This document shows positions 1 through 12,400 of a stretch of DNA of 64,000 bases, one piece after another. The number at the start of each line of letters is the position of its first letter. Position 1 is the first letter of the stretch. The stretch lies in NCBI RefSeq assembly GCF_910594005.1, contig NC_057818.1:12336501-12400500 (forward strand), read 5' to 3'. This DNA comes from Cervus elaphus. Taxonomy: Eukaryota; Chordata; Mammalia; Artiodactyla; Cervidae. A program made the position numbers and the translations under genes. A model generated the notes under the pieces. The model was not told the origin of the DNA, searched no databases, and worked only from the letters and a program-made list of their open reading frames with translations.

Positions 1-26
1 TGAAAATACTATCAAGATGTAGTATT

Positions 27-136
27 CTGGCTGCGCCTCCTGGCATGTGGGATCTTACTTCCCCGACCAGGGATCAAACCTATGTTCCTGCAGGGGAACC
101 ACGGAGTCTTAACCACTGGACGTCCAGGAAAGTCCC
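27..136 (-). repeat. CHR-type tRNA-derived SINE (antisense)
   Basis: The stretch reads as the reverse of the cetartiodactyl CHR SINE: 'catgtgggatcttacttcc', 'gaccagggatcaaacc', 'taaccactgga' and a terminal 'aaagtccc'. It lies in the flank downstream of MEAK7. Confidence 0.85.
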
Positions 137-249
137 CTATCAAACATTTTAGAAGTAGTCAAAGTGCTACCAAAGATCAGACAGAATCAAGCATTTGAAG
201 GGGAAAAAAAAACAAGGTAGTAACAGAAATAGCTCTTATGTCTTTCTAT

Positions 250-348
250 CATAAAACTGAATCACTTCGCTGTATGTCTAAAACTAATGTAACACTCTAA
301 ATCAACTATAGTTCAATATAAAATTTAAAAAATGTTAAAGAGAATAAA
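250..348 (+). repeat. L1 3'-end tail fragment
   Basis: It has the ruminant L1 3' terminus wording: 'actgaatcacttcgctgta', 'aactaatgtaacac' and 'aatcaactatagttcaat', followed by an A-rich tail. The rest of 350-930 holds no gene; parts resemble degraded L1 (for example 'gatccagtaacttggcttct' near 580) but I cannot assign it firmly. Confidence 0.75.
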
Positions 349-934
349 AAATTTTAAAAAAGGAAATACATTTTGAATGGAGCAAAGATTTAGGAGAAGG
401 ACTAGAAAGCACAGCAGAAAAAAATGGTTTTTGAGTAGCAGGTACACAAAAACTAAATTTTAATACAGTTGTTGGTGACAACATGGCCAATGGGCACTCC
501 GGGTCTCAAAAGTATAAACTGAGCTTGAAAGAGGTGTGTTGGTTTCTTAATATCTAAATAAAAAAGCATGTACCTTTTGATCCAGTAACTTGGCTTCTAA
601 AGGTGCAGCCTCCAGACGGAACCAGAGACAGATGAGCATAAACGATGTTCACTCCAGCGGCGAATAGTTACAGACAGACCGTTCCCCAGCCGGGGATAGT
701 TGAACGCCAGAAAGAATGGGGCATCCATCTCACGGGACGTCACACAGTTGGGGAGAACAAAGGGGTAGATACAGAACCATTTCTACCCAAAAAAAGGTGA
801 GGGACAGACCAGGGTGTGTAACACTTCACCTCTAGGGAAGAAAAGGCTGGAGGGGCACAAGAGTTAGACTTAGCTTTCAAGTTACACCCTTTTGTATTTT
901 GACCTTTTTTTCCATGTATGCATAAGCTAATCTT

Positions 935-982
935 TTTAGTGGGTCCATCAACAGATGAATGGATAAAGAAGATGTGATGTGA

Positions 983-1020
<38 letters not shown>

Positions 1021-1330
1021 TAATGGAATACTACTCAGCCATAAAAAAAACCATAAAGTTCTGCCATTTGCAGCAACATGGATGGACTTACAGGGCATTG
1101 TGCTGAGTTGAAGTCAGAGAAAGATAAACACGGTCTGGTATCACTTATACATGAAATCTAAGAAATAAACTACTGAATCAAACAAAAAAGCAGCAGACTC
1201 ACAAATACAGAGAAAAAACTAGGGGTTACCAGTGGAGAGGGGTGATAGAGGGGGGTGGGGGAAAATTATGGGGTTACAAAATCACGTGTGAGAGACTTTT
1301 GAAAATTGTAAAGCAGTCGAGAATTTAAAG
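935..1330 (+). repeat. L1 3' UTR-region fragment
   Basis: It matches the common L1 3' segment: 'ccatcaacagatgaatgg', 'atactactcagccataaa', 'gccatttgcagcaacatgga' and 'agcagactcacaaatacag'. A TG/CG microsatellite interrupts it at 983-1020. Confidence 0.85.
983..1020. repeat. (TG)14(CG)4 microsatellite
   Basis: Fourteen TG units (983-1010) run straight into four CG units (1011-1018). It replaces the short 'acatatata' run normally found here in the L1 3' segment, so it probably grew from an internal L1 seed. Confidence 0.97.
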
Positions 1331-1440
1331 TAAACTTCCTTCAACAGAAAAAAATTTCCAAAAAATAACTATGGTGGGAAAAAAGATAACAGCAGCCATG
1401 CTTTGAAAAGTTGTTTTAAAAGTTATGCTGTTTAAAAGCC

Positions 1441-2284
1441 GTGTGTTAAAAAGTTAACACACAGCACTTTTCAGCCCTTCCTTCCAGCACCTTCACGGAC
1501 CCTGATCCGTGTCCTGATAAGGGAGGGAGACCGCCTCCCTTACGACCCGAACTTTTAATCCCCCTTTTTATCAAAGAGCAAATTCCTCATGTGTTAAAAC
1601 TAGCACTGCAGGTTTCCCAGGCCCAGGAGAAGTGTGGTTCCTCCGGTCACCAGTCAATGTGCTCAGGCCCTCAGCTCATGGGGGTCCCACGGCTGCCCCA
1701 CGCCCACGTGCCCTCCACGAGGGCACACATCCCCCGGGTTACCAAGCACCTGGGCTGGGCACCTGCTTCCAACCTGTACCTGAGCTGTCCTGGGAAACCA
1801 TCAGGCCCCTGGGCATGACCTGCACTCTTGTGAGAAGAGACACGAAGCAGAAAACAGGCCGCAGAAACACCTCCAGCCTCTCTGACAGCCACAGACAGTA
1901 AATGGTATTGAAGGGACCTTTTATTAGCAAGGTATTATTCCACTGCATTTTTATAAAAAGTCTGTAACAGACTGAAGACTCGGGGCCTAATTCTTCAGAT
2001 CATGGTACGGATATCTGAGGATCGCAACATCCTGTGTCTGCCTCCCATCAGTTAGGCAGCCACAGAAGCACCTGAGAAGCTGTTAAAACTGGCCCTTTTA
2101 TAAGGAAAGTCAGTCAGGACGGAGTGTGCGTGTCACCGTTGCGAGTGTGCATTTCCTTGTGAAGGCCCATGTGCAAGGCCTTCTGCTCAGGGCTCAGCAG
2201 CAGGTCTCATGAGCCTCCTGTAGAAAACGCAGAGCCCGCAAGTGCACACAGCTTGGTCACTATGGCTTAAAATCGGGGCCGACT
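1441..2284. other. Non-coding flank downstream of MEAK7
   Basis: No gene or firm repeat is recognised. A short perfect inverted repeat lies at the start (1441-1462, arms GTGTGTTAA / TTAACACAC type). A second minus-strand AATAAA hexamer lies at 1925-1920 and could serve as a distal MEAK7 polyadenylation signal. Confidence 0.5.
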
Positions 2285-3313
2285 CAAGAATAAGGCAGCA
2301 TTTATTGTCAGATCTGCAGCAGGACAGCGTGGAGCAGGGAGGACAGGGGCAGAAGTCTTAGGGCCGGGCCTGCAACACCCCTGAGCTCGATGCTCAGCGT
2401 GTCAGGAGGTTCTCTGGGCCACCCCCAAGGGACGGGGCTAGACTGGACAGGGCCCAGCCCACTCACATCTCCGCTAGCATGGCAGGGTCACTGTTGATGG
2501 CAAGTCCACAAGGCCAAGATAAACACCATCCCCTGGGGGGCAGCAAGAGGTGATGCTGGGAGGCCAGGAGCCCAGGCCGGTCCTGTCAAGGCACTCGCCC
2601 CCAGCTCCTGCAACAGGCCTGGATCAGCAGGACTCTCAGCCCTGAGTGTCCCCACGTCTACATCAGAAACAGGACCGCCACTCTGCTTCTCGGCTCACCT
2701 CCTGGTTTCCCATGTGCTCTAGAGCACAGACCCACTTAGAACAGCTGACAAAGGCTGACATCCAACCTCACTGAAGACCCAGGTCACTGTCACCTTCAAA
2801 ATCTCCAGCTATACGCTGTTAGTATACTGCTAACGCTTTTTTTTTTTAGAAATACAGAAATTCCATATCAGAGGAAGCTACTCCCCAAAGCACGGGGATT
2901 CCCTTGACCAGAAGAAACGGCGCCTCAAGGCTCTTAACTGGGGGGCCTGAGCAGAGGCCCAGTGACCCCCAGTGAGTGGAAACACGCCCCCCCCACCACC
3001 ACTACAAGAACTCCAGTCCCCAAAGATGCCAGTTCTGGCCAGTCTCAACATCTCAGCATCCTCTTTGGATTTCATCCCTAGGGAACAAGCCAAGTCTAAG
3101 GATCAGGTTGCTAGCTGTATGCTCGGGATTCTGGGGGGAGACACCCCCACCGATGGACATATGGCAACAGAGGAACTGTACTCTGTGCGGACTGGGCACC
3201 GCCAGGACATGAACCGCACGCTCTGGACCAAAGTCAGGCCTCCGCGGGATGTGGGAGGGTGGGCAGGCTGCGCTCCGGCTCCAGGGTGGCCGCGCCAGCG
3301 CACCAGCCCATCC
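2285..3313 (-). other. MEAK7: MEAK7 3' untranslated region (predicted)
   Basis: This is the stretch between the MEAK7 stop codon (3316-3314) and the first strong minus-strand AATAAA (2306-2301), with cleavage expected about 15-20 bases further on. It holds no ruminant SINE, as expected for a transcribed terminal exon. The end is inferred from the hexamer and the G/T-rich sequence beyond it; a longer form could use the hexamer at 1925-1920. Open frames on either strand here are chance frames. Confidence 0.6.
2301..2306 (-). terminator. MEAK7: Polyadenylation signal AATAAA (MEAK7, proximal)
   Basis: TTTATT on the plus strand gives a canonical AATAAA on the minus strand about 1 kb after the MEAK7 stop codon. 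Sequence past the expected cleavage site is G/T-rich on the minus strand ('agctgtgtgc'). Confidence 0.65.
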
Positions 3314-3424
3314 TCACTGCTCATCGGGGACCTCCCGGAACCCTTCGCTGTGGCAGCCCCGCCCACTGACTTTCAGCAGGGCCCGGGCCTCAGGGTCGAC
3401 GTCCAGAATGCTCCTGTTCCTGGC
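3314..3424 (-). CDS. MEAK7: MEAK7 exon 8 (last coding exon)
   Basis: The acceptor is 'cttcccaag' with AG at 3426-3425. The exon encodes residues 420-455 (ARNRSILDVDPEAR... REVPDEQ) and the TGA at 3316-3314. Human ends almost identically (SILDADPEAQ... REVPDDE), so this C-terminal tail after the TLDc domain is conserved. It enters in phase 0 and continues into the 3'UTR. Confidence 0.96.
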   Translation of the reverse strand, partial: ARNRSILDVDPEARALLKVSGRGCHSEGFREVPDEQ

Positions 3425-6400
3425 CTTGGGAAGAAGGAAGGAGGGGTGTGTTCAGTGACCAAAACCAGCCAGTGGTGTCCCACCGCTGGCACGTTTCTCA
3501 GAGTGGACTTGGGGCCCTACTGATGCCACAAGGGAAATGTGGGGGGCAGGGGCTCTAGCCCCACCCCCACTGTGTCCCCCCCCACTCTGGGAGGCCATCG
3601 CTGGGGGGTGATGCGGTGCAAGGAGGCCAACAACTCATCGTTGAACCCTGGATCCGGAAGGGACCCCAGACCCTCCTCAGCTTGCAAAGGAGCCCCCATC
3701 CATCTGGGACCCCACCTCCCTGGGGTGGTTCTTTTAGGACACCCCCCACAGATCCCAGACAGGACTCCCTGCCTGGCTGTGCACCCACGGGCATTCCTCT
3801 GGCCAGCGACAGCTGCTGGAAACAAGTCTGGGGAAAACCATCTCCAGGTGGAGGTGTGAAACGCGTGCAACAGATCAAGCTGAGAGGGGAGAAGCACTCC
3901 CACGCTCACCGGCTCTGCCTTTGGGGCGTCTCCCACCGCCCACACCTCCAACTTCTGGAACTGGAAGTCCTCCTGGGCCGACAGCTGAGGGCTGCCGTAC
4001 GTGGTGCACATGGGCTTGGCCTTGCTGTGTCCTTTCCCGAAATCGACATCGATCCACAGCCCAAAGTAACCGTGCTGTCCTCCCATGCCCTGCGGAGGGA
4101 GGCACATCACACCCCAAAGCCCACCCCAGCCCTCAGGCCACAAGGGCATGCAGGAAGTGAATGCAACTTTCTTCATTTTTTTTTCAAACTGTGAAATAAT
4201 ACAGATTGGTACAACTGAAGGATCCCACTGCAGGTGCCTAGAACACTCATCCAGGTGTTCTGAGTCCCACCCAGTGGCTCTTTCTCAAGGGGCTGCACTG
4301 GCAGGAAACACAAGTCAGGACCTCCCTGGTGGTCCAGAGGCTAAGACTCCACACTCCCAGTGCGGGGTGGGGGGCGAGCCCCATCCCTGGTCAGGGGGCT
4401 AAATCCCACATGCCATAGCTCAGTTCACCTGCCGCAAGTAAAGACCCAGCGCAGCCAAACAAATAAAATATCTTAAAAGGAAATGCAAGTGACAACAGAG
4501 GACAGAAGAATCCAGACGATCAGACCCAGAAACTGCAGTCTGTAAAACGAGGGGAGAGGTCCTCCCAGCGCTCGAGGCTGGGAAACCTGTGTCCGGGACC
4601 CCAGGCCCCAGGCCCCTGTGCTGGAGCAGACGTGTCCCTCACTCGGGGCGGTGACGGCAGGGGGCAAAGGAGGAAGATTTCCGGCTCTAGGAGAGTGGCT
4701 GGCAGGAACAGAACTGCTGTTCAACCTCTCTGGTCCCCTTCTCCGGGTGCCGCCTCCACCCCGGGGCCCGGAGTTAACACTGAGCAAGAGACCAGCGCGG
4801 ACACCAGCCCAGCTCAGGGCCGCCTCTCCCCTCCGGCCGACTACTGACCCACTGAGGCCGAGACCCTCGCCCCTGTCGACACCAAACTGCCCTTTCAGAA
4901 GGCATCTCAGGCCATCAGGAGGCCCAAGGGAGCCCCAGAGAGAACCAGGGAGGAGCTCGGGGCCTGCTCCACACCAATGAGGTTGACCCACCTTCCCCGC
5001 CCCTCAGTGCTGCAGACTCGGGACTGGGAGTTACCTGAGAGATGCTTTTCGTTAAGCGGCAGGGAAGAGAAGGAGGCTGGTGCTGCTAGGAGACACCTCT
5101 CGCACCCAAGCTAAGCATCTGTGCGGGCGCCCATCCCAGCTCCTCACCCAGTCCTGTCCCCACGTCCCCCACCGTTACCTGTGGCCTTCACCCCTGCCCG
5201 CTTCTTCCTGTGGCTGAGTCCAGCCTGACAGGTCCAGGGAGCCCAGCCCTGCCCCCGGCACGAGTGCCAGGGCAGTGTCTCCAGTCACAAAGGCCACGGA
5301 CCGACCACCTGATGACCAGGAGCCTGGTGGAACCCGTCATTCGCACACAAAGCCCAAAAATGCCCCAACAGAGGCCCCGTTTTTTCCGAGGGAGAAGTTC
5401 GGTCGTGGCTGTCACTCCCGGCGTCACCACTCTGAGATCTGGGCAGGATGGACCGGACACCACATGCTGCCCGACGAGGGGGCGAGTGCCCCGGGGCACG
5501 TTGGGGCCGGGGCTGTCACCGAGGGATGGACGGCACCACGGGGCCCATGCCCAGCCACCCCCAACCCTGGTCCTTACCAGGCCGTTGGGGATGGTCTTCC
5601 GCCCTTGATTCAGGTACATGTAGTGGTCGTTGTAGCCCGTGCAGGTATACACGGCCATGCGGGGGGAGACGGAGAACAGGAAGCATCTGTCATCCCCTGA
5701 AAGTGAGCAGAGCGCAAAGAAGGCGGATCACCCACCGCAGCCGGGCGTGCGGAGGAGCAGGAAACGCAAACAGGCCCACTCAGAGGCTGAGCTGGAGGAG
5801 CTTCTTGGGGTCCTCGGCGTGCGGGGCAGGGGCGGGGGGGCTCCCACGTGTGGGAGCGGAGCCCTCAGACCAGTGGGCAGATCCCAGACCCACGGCTGCC
5901 CGGGGCCCGTAGGATGAGCTGTGGCTGGGAGGCGAGGGTGACCGCCAGAAAGGAACGTGGCGTCTGCCTGCTGGGGACGCCACCCTGCCACCCTGCCACC
6001 CAGAGTCAGAAAGGGCAGCCTCGTCTCTGCGTGGGAGCAAAGGGCAGGCGGTCACTGCAGGCCCCGGCTGGGTGCCCGCAGGGCCTCAGGCACGTCACCC
6101 AGGGGACGGAGGACGCCTGCAGATGCAGCTGGCTGGGAAGGGGGGGCGCACCCTGGGAGAGGTGACCCTGCACCTTCACCTGGGCACAGGCGTGGGCACG
6201 CTCCACTCAGCGGAGGTGCAATCAGAGCTCCAGAAATGAGGAGCCCTCCACCTCAGACTCCTTCCCCACCCTCATGCACTCACTGCGGGGTGGTGACGGA
6301 GGGCACACACACCCCGCCCGGGGACCTCCCAGCCAGGTGGGAACCAGGGCCGTGCCCCAGAGCCGTGGGATCTTCGCCGCCCCTCCGCGGGGACAGTGTG

Positions 6401-9400
6401 AGGGCACCTGACACTGGACCCAGCTCAGGCACTGGGGGAGGAAGCCCCAGGAAGCAGGCGGGCGGCCCGAGTATGGAGGGTGACATGAAGTGGGCTCTGA
6501 GCCCCAGGAGGCCTTGCGGAGGACGGCCCTGGGCGGCAGGCGGGCCTGGACGGGCAGAGTCAGGACCCGCGATGCCCAGGCCTCCCCTCCAGATGGACCC
6601 GGGGGCCTCCGCAGGGACTCGGCTCCTCTGAAGCCGGGAAGATGGAGACGGCCGGGTGAGGGCCCCTCCGCGGAGGAGGGACCCCCGAGGGGACGAGGAG
6701 GGCATGAGGGAGCAGCGGGACCCCTCGGCCGTAGAGCCAGGTTTGTGGGCGCTGGAGTCGGGGAGGAAGGGAGGTGAGCCTGGGGAGGCCACAGGGACCG
6801 GGAGACACAGGGCTGCCCTCCAGGCTAGAGACTCAGGCTTGAGTCCACGTGCCCCAGAAGGACGGGTCTCGCCTCCAGTAACGTCCTGGTCCCACCCAGC
6901 CCCGGGACCGTCACTTCACCTGCCGGTCCCAAGGCTGCCTGTCGGCCAGTGTTTCCTGGCTCCTGGGTGCTGAGTGAGGTGTCCGGGCCACAGAGCATGG
7001 ACCTCACGCTAGTCCATCCTGGGATCCGTGCCCAGAGGGACGGGCCACCTGGGGAGGACGACCCTCCACTCTAGGGCGCAGGGCAAGCGCCGAGGAGTCA
7101 CATGACCTGCAAAGGCGTCAGTCCCACGGCGGGGGGTGGGGGTGGGGGGGTGTTCCTTGCCCGACTCTCGCCACCACACCAGCCCCCATCACCCCACGGT
7201 TTACAGGCTACCATCCCCATGATTCTGGGAACCCCAGGCTCAGAGAGGGTAAAGCACCCCGCCCAGGACAGAGCCAGACTCCACCCAGTGCTGTGGGCCT
7301 TTGGCTGCCCCTCGGCCGGCAGAAGCGGAAATGAAGTGACCCTGTGGGTGTCACGTCTCTCCAAGGCACAAATACTCGAGGTGACTGTTTGGGGGACCAA
7401 TAGATGAGAAATGCCCAGGATGTGAAAGGCATCTGTGAGGCTGGGCTGCCCCCTGCTGGAATCCTGGCCTCACACTTCACGACAGAAAGAGCTCCCCTCT
7501 GAAAAGCTGGTAACTGCATTTTCCCACGGTTCTTCAAGCAGAGGAATGAATGCTGCTCTCGTAAATGTAAGCTGGAGACGCAGCGGAGCTGACCTTTGGG
7601 TTAATACAAGAGGAGCTGGAAGAAGTACACGTTTCAGCTAGATAATAATGACTCGGGGCTGTTCTTCCACGTCCTTGAGCAGAGCCTCCAATCACACAGA
7701 GACCCAGCTCATCATCCCCAGGGCCCCCTCCCCGTGATGCTGTGACAAGGTGGGCAAGCAGCTCTCTGTCCTAAACCGTGTGCAGACAGAGGAGCCAGAG
7801 CTGGGCTCCTGCAGTCCTCCTCCACGTTTGGGGCATGGGTGGCTGTTGGCAGAGGGTGCTGGTATGGCTGGCTCCCCAGTAAAAAAAAAAAACCCTGGGC
7901 ACTGATGCTCTAACACAGCCCTGCTGGACATCACTGCACCATTTAATGATGCTGAGCCGCTGTCTCCTCACCTGAAATCCAGGGGTGAGGACACCTGTCC
8001 GGCTTACCTGACCCGGCAGCCAGAGTCTGTACAGAAATCCGTGAAGTTAAACCTCCATAAACACCATGCTTCCCCATCCTCCCAAACACGTCTAGAAAAA
8101 AATGCTTGGGGGAGGAGATGGAACAAACAGCGCACATGCTCTGGCGGGCTCAGAGGTCTCCATGTGGCGGCTGAGGGACCGGAACTTGCCAGGGGCGCTG
8201 CGCTACCACGTGGGGCTCGGGCGGCCAAGTCTCACCTTGAAACTGAGGCTTGACTTCCCAGGAGCAGGAGGCAAAGCCCCCAAACACGTGGCCGTCGCAG
8301 TCCTCAAGCAGCACCAGGCAGGGCCCCCTGTGTGTGATGCGCCCGCAGAGCTGGGCGAAGCTGTTCCCGTGGAGCTCAGTCGCGAAGAGCAGGCGCCAGC
8401 GGAGCCGCCGCTCCTGGGGCAGGTGTGAGTTGATGTAGATGACGGACAGGATGTCCAGGAGGCTGGCAAACTCCCGCTGCGGGTCCACCTGGCGCTCGGG
8501 GACCAGGGCGGCCAGCTCGAGGGTCGAGCACAGGAGGAGGAAGCCCTGGTGGATGATCAGGCTCAGAAACGTGGCCACTTGGTGGGCCCGGAACACCCAG
8601 TCCTCCAGCACAGCCTCGTCACAGTCACAGTCCAGCCACTGAGGCCCCAGAAGCTTCCCGCCACCTAGGGGAGGAGAAAACAGTGCTGGGGGGTGGGGGT
8701 GGGGGGGCAATGACATCATCTCTGTCTGCTTTCCTGAACCTGCTCTGTCCAACAGGGGAGCCACACGTGCAGTTCATCTGCATCGAGATGCGCGGTGAGT
8801 GTAAAATGCACACCCCGTTTCAAAGACTTGGTGTGAAAAAGAGTGTAAAATAACTTTTTTTTTTTTTACATCGCCGAGGTTAAAGTATATTTTGGAAATT
8901 TTCTTAAAATTAATCTCACTTGTTTCTTTTTGCTATTTTCATGTGGTTACTAGAATATTTAAAATTTCACATGTGGTTGCTTTGCAGTCCACATCCTACC
9001 CCTGTTGGATGTGCTCATCTAAACAACTCAACATCAATGCTCTTATCTTTTCTCTGCAGTCCCAGCTGTATTTCAGAGGCCAAGAAGACACTTATACCCC
9101 CCACCTGGGGCCCTGAAACTCCCCAGCATCCCTTCCTAAGAGGGCTGGCTACACCAACTTTGACTGTGTCGCTCAGTCGTGCCCAACTCTTTGCAACCCC
9201 ATGGACTGTAGCCCACCAGGCTCCTCAGTCCATGGAATTTTCCAGGCAAGAGTACTGGAGTGGGTGGTCATTTCCTTCTCCAGGGGATCTTCCCGACCCA
9301 GGGATCGAACCCTGGTCACCTTCATTGGCAGATGGGTTCTTTACTGACTGAGCTACCTGGGAAGCCCTACATCAGGGTAGTGGTTGGTAATTTCCTGGGC

Positions 9401-12400
9401 AACCCTCGATTTATCTGGGGAGAACAGGTTTCATTAACTACAAATTATGCTTCATTGTTTCCGACCAACACCTATGGTTCTGATTTCTGTCTCTTACCTA
9501 CCAGGAACAGAGGTGACGTGGCAATGGCACCAGAAGACAAACTATTGGGACTTCACACATATATTATGGTCTTATATATTAACAGTATATTATGTTATTA
9601 TTCTTTCCAAGTTCCAACGACCTGTGTTTAGAAATCCAGCTTTATAATAAATCAGTAACGTTTTTATAAAATAAGTCAACTTTGTTTTATACGTTGACAA
9701 GTCTACAAGATTCACCTCAAGGTATTTTTAAATTCCAAGTAGATTGAAATAAATACTGTTTCCCTGCCAACAATAGCAGAACACATTCTTCTCAAGCAGG
9801 TCCGGAATATTCCTCAGAGCAGACCATATGTTAGGCCATAAAGCATGCCTGGATAAACTGAGAAGAACTGAAGTCATGTAATGTATGTTCTTCAATCACA
9901 GCATAATAAAATTACAACTCAGAAGGCAATTTGGGAAATTCACAAATACATAGCAATTAAAGAGTATACCTCTGCACAACCAATAGGCCAAAGAAGAAAT
10001 CATGAGGGGAGTCAGAAAACACTGAGCTGAATGAAAACAGAAACACAACATACCAAATGGAATTCAGCTAAAGCAGTGCTCAGAGGGAAATGTATAGCCA
10101 TAAATGCCTATATGAAAAAGAAGAGAGACCTCAAATCAACAGCCTAACCTTCTACCTTGAGAAACTAGACAAAGAAAACCAAACTAGACATCAGAATCAA
10201 GCTGCCAGATAACAGGACATGGAACTCACCTCTTCCCACAAATACATCAAGAGTACATCTACAAGACTTCCTTGGTGGTCGGGTGGTTAAGCATCCACCT
10301 GCCAATGCAGGAGACATGGGCATGATTCCTGGTCTGGGAAGATCCTACATGACCCAGAGCAACTAAGCCTACACACCACAGCACTGAGCCCAGTGCTCTA
10401 GGGCCCGCATGACACAACTACTGAGCTCGCAGGCCACAACTACTGAAGCCCGTGTGCCTACAGCCCACACTCTGCAAGGAGAAACCAACACAGTGAGACG
10501 CCCACGCGCCACAACTAGAGCGCAGCCCCACTCACAGTCAGAGAAAGCCTGCGCACTGCAACAGAGACCCAGTGTGGCCAAAATTAAGTAGTTAAAAAAA
10601 GAATACATCTGCCGGCCGTCATCAAGAAAACCTACAAAACATAAATGCTGGAGAGGGTGTGGAGGAAAGGGAACTCGCCTACCCTGCTGGTGAGAATGTA
10701 AACTGGTTTACAGCCACTACAGAGAACAATATGGAGGTTCCTCAGAAAACTAAAAACAGAGCTACCACATGATCACACCCAGACAAAACTATAATTCAAA
10801 AAGATCCATGAACCCCAAGGTTCATAGCAGCACAACAGCCAAGACATGGAACCAACCTAAATGTCCATTGACAGAGGAATGGATAAATAAGATATGGTAC
10901 ATATGTACGATAGAATATTACTCAGCCATAAAAAAGAACAAAGTAATGCCATTTGCAGTAACATGGATGGACCCAGAGATGATCATACTAAGTGAAGGAA
11001 GTCAGAAAGAGAAAGTATGATATTACTTATATGTGCAATCTGAAATACGACACAAACCAACACATCTGTGAAACAAAAACAGATTCACACGCACAGCAAC
11101 AGATGTGTGGTTGCCGATGGGGAGGAGTACGGGGGAAGGACAGATTGGGAGGTTGGGGTTGTGCATGCATGCATGCGCACTCTATCATGTTCGACTCTTT
11201 GCAACTCCATGGACTATAACCCACCAGGCTCCTCTGTCCATGGGATTTCCCAGGCAAGAGTACTGGAGCGGGTTGCCATTTTCAATTCCAGGGGATCTTC
11301 CCTACCGCATCTCGTGTCTCCTGCATTAGCAGGTGGGTTCTTAATTACTGAGCCATCTGGAAGCCTGAGGTTGGGGTTAGCAGATGCAGACTATTATATA
11401 TGGAATGGGATAAGCAATAATGTCCCATTGTAGAGTGCAAGGAACTATATTCAATATCCTGTTACAAATTATAATGGAAAAGAATATATTTAAGTCTAAA
11501 TGAGTCACTGTGCTGTACAGTAGAAATCAACACAACACAATCCACAGTACTTCCATTTAAAAAATAAGGGGGGGGGAACCAAACTAAATCTAAAGGAAGC
11601 AGAAGAAAGGAAATAAAAGACTTGAAGATAAATGAAATAGAGGTTAGACAACAGAGAAAGTCCACAAAATCAAAAGCTGGCTCTTTGAAAATAACAAGAA
11701 GTGAACAAACCTTTAGCTAGACTGACCCAGAAAAAAAGAGAAGGCTCAAATGACTAGCATCAGAAATGAAGGTGGGGCGTCACTACGGACCTGGCGGAAA
11801 TAAAGATTATGAGGAAATACTACGAACAACTGTGTGCCAAGGAAGAGATAATCTCAACGGTCCTCCAAATTTGAAAGACACACACTTTGCTGATTTCAAA
11901 CTTTAATACAAGATGGCGTGGAACCACTCTCCGACGCCAAGGTCTAGGGACTAGGGCAGGGCACTTGCCTTGAAGCTTCATCTCGGAGCACAGCTGGGCG
12001 GCCAGCAGCAGCACCCTGGACGGGTAGCCTGGGGGTGGCTTCTGACTCCAGCCTCGCAGCTCCTGTCTGTAGTTCAGCACGTGCACCACAGAGCCAACCA
12101 GGTCCTCTGTAAACTGGGAAGATCACAATTTCACCATTAATCGCACCGCCGTTGTACCTCTGACCCACATCAGATCAACATGGAGAAGGGCGTCTTGTCT
12201 CACTAAGGCCAACGTGGTGGACCCCAGGGTGGGAAGAACCATGTGATTTGGGTAGTTATTCAGTTTTCCAACGATGCCCTCGGCTGGTCTAGTTGGCTGA
12301 TGCCTCTTTGTCCAGGAGTTCTGACCTCAACCGGTTATGTGGTCCAGGGTCCCCCCAGGGGGGACTTTTGCACAAGGCCTCCATCAGCTGCTGCATCATC

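Noticed and set aside
2972..3523. 183-codon plus-strand open frame over the MEAK7 3' end
   Set aside because: It is antisense to exon 8 and the 3'UTR of a verified gene and is compositionally driven.
3517..4176. Single 219-codon gene containing the GMGGQHGYFGLW segment
   Set aside because: Only 3910-4089 is exon; the rest of the frame runs into introns 6 and 7 past clear splice sites.
5448..5912. 154-codon plus-strand frame in the CpG-rich exon 6 region
   Set aside because: It is antisense to MEAK7 exon 6 and intron, with overlapping frames on both strands and no domain.
9250..9330. tRNA genes suggested by GGTTCGATCC-type B boxes at many sites
   Set aside because: All lie in tRNA-Glu-derived heads of Bov-tA or CHR SINEs; none has an intact tRNA cloverleaf.
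11960..11964. GT four bases after the GC as the true intron 4 donor
   Set aside because: It would leave exon 5 out of frame and break the otherwise gap-free match to MEAK7.
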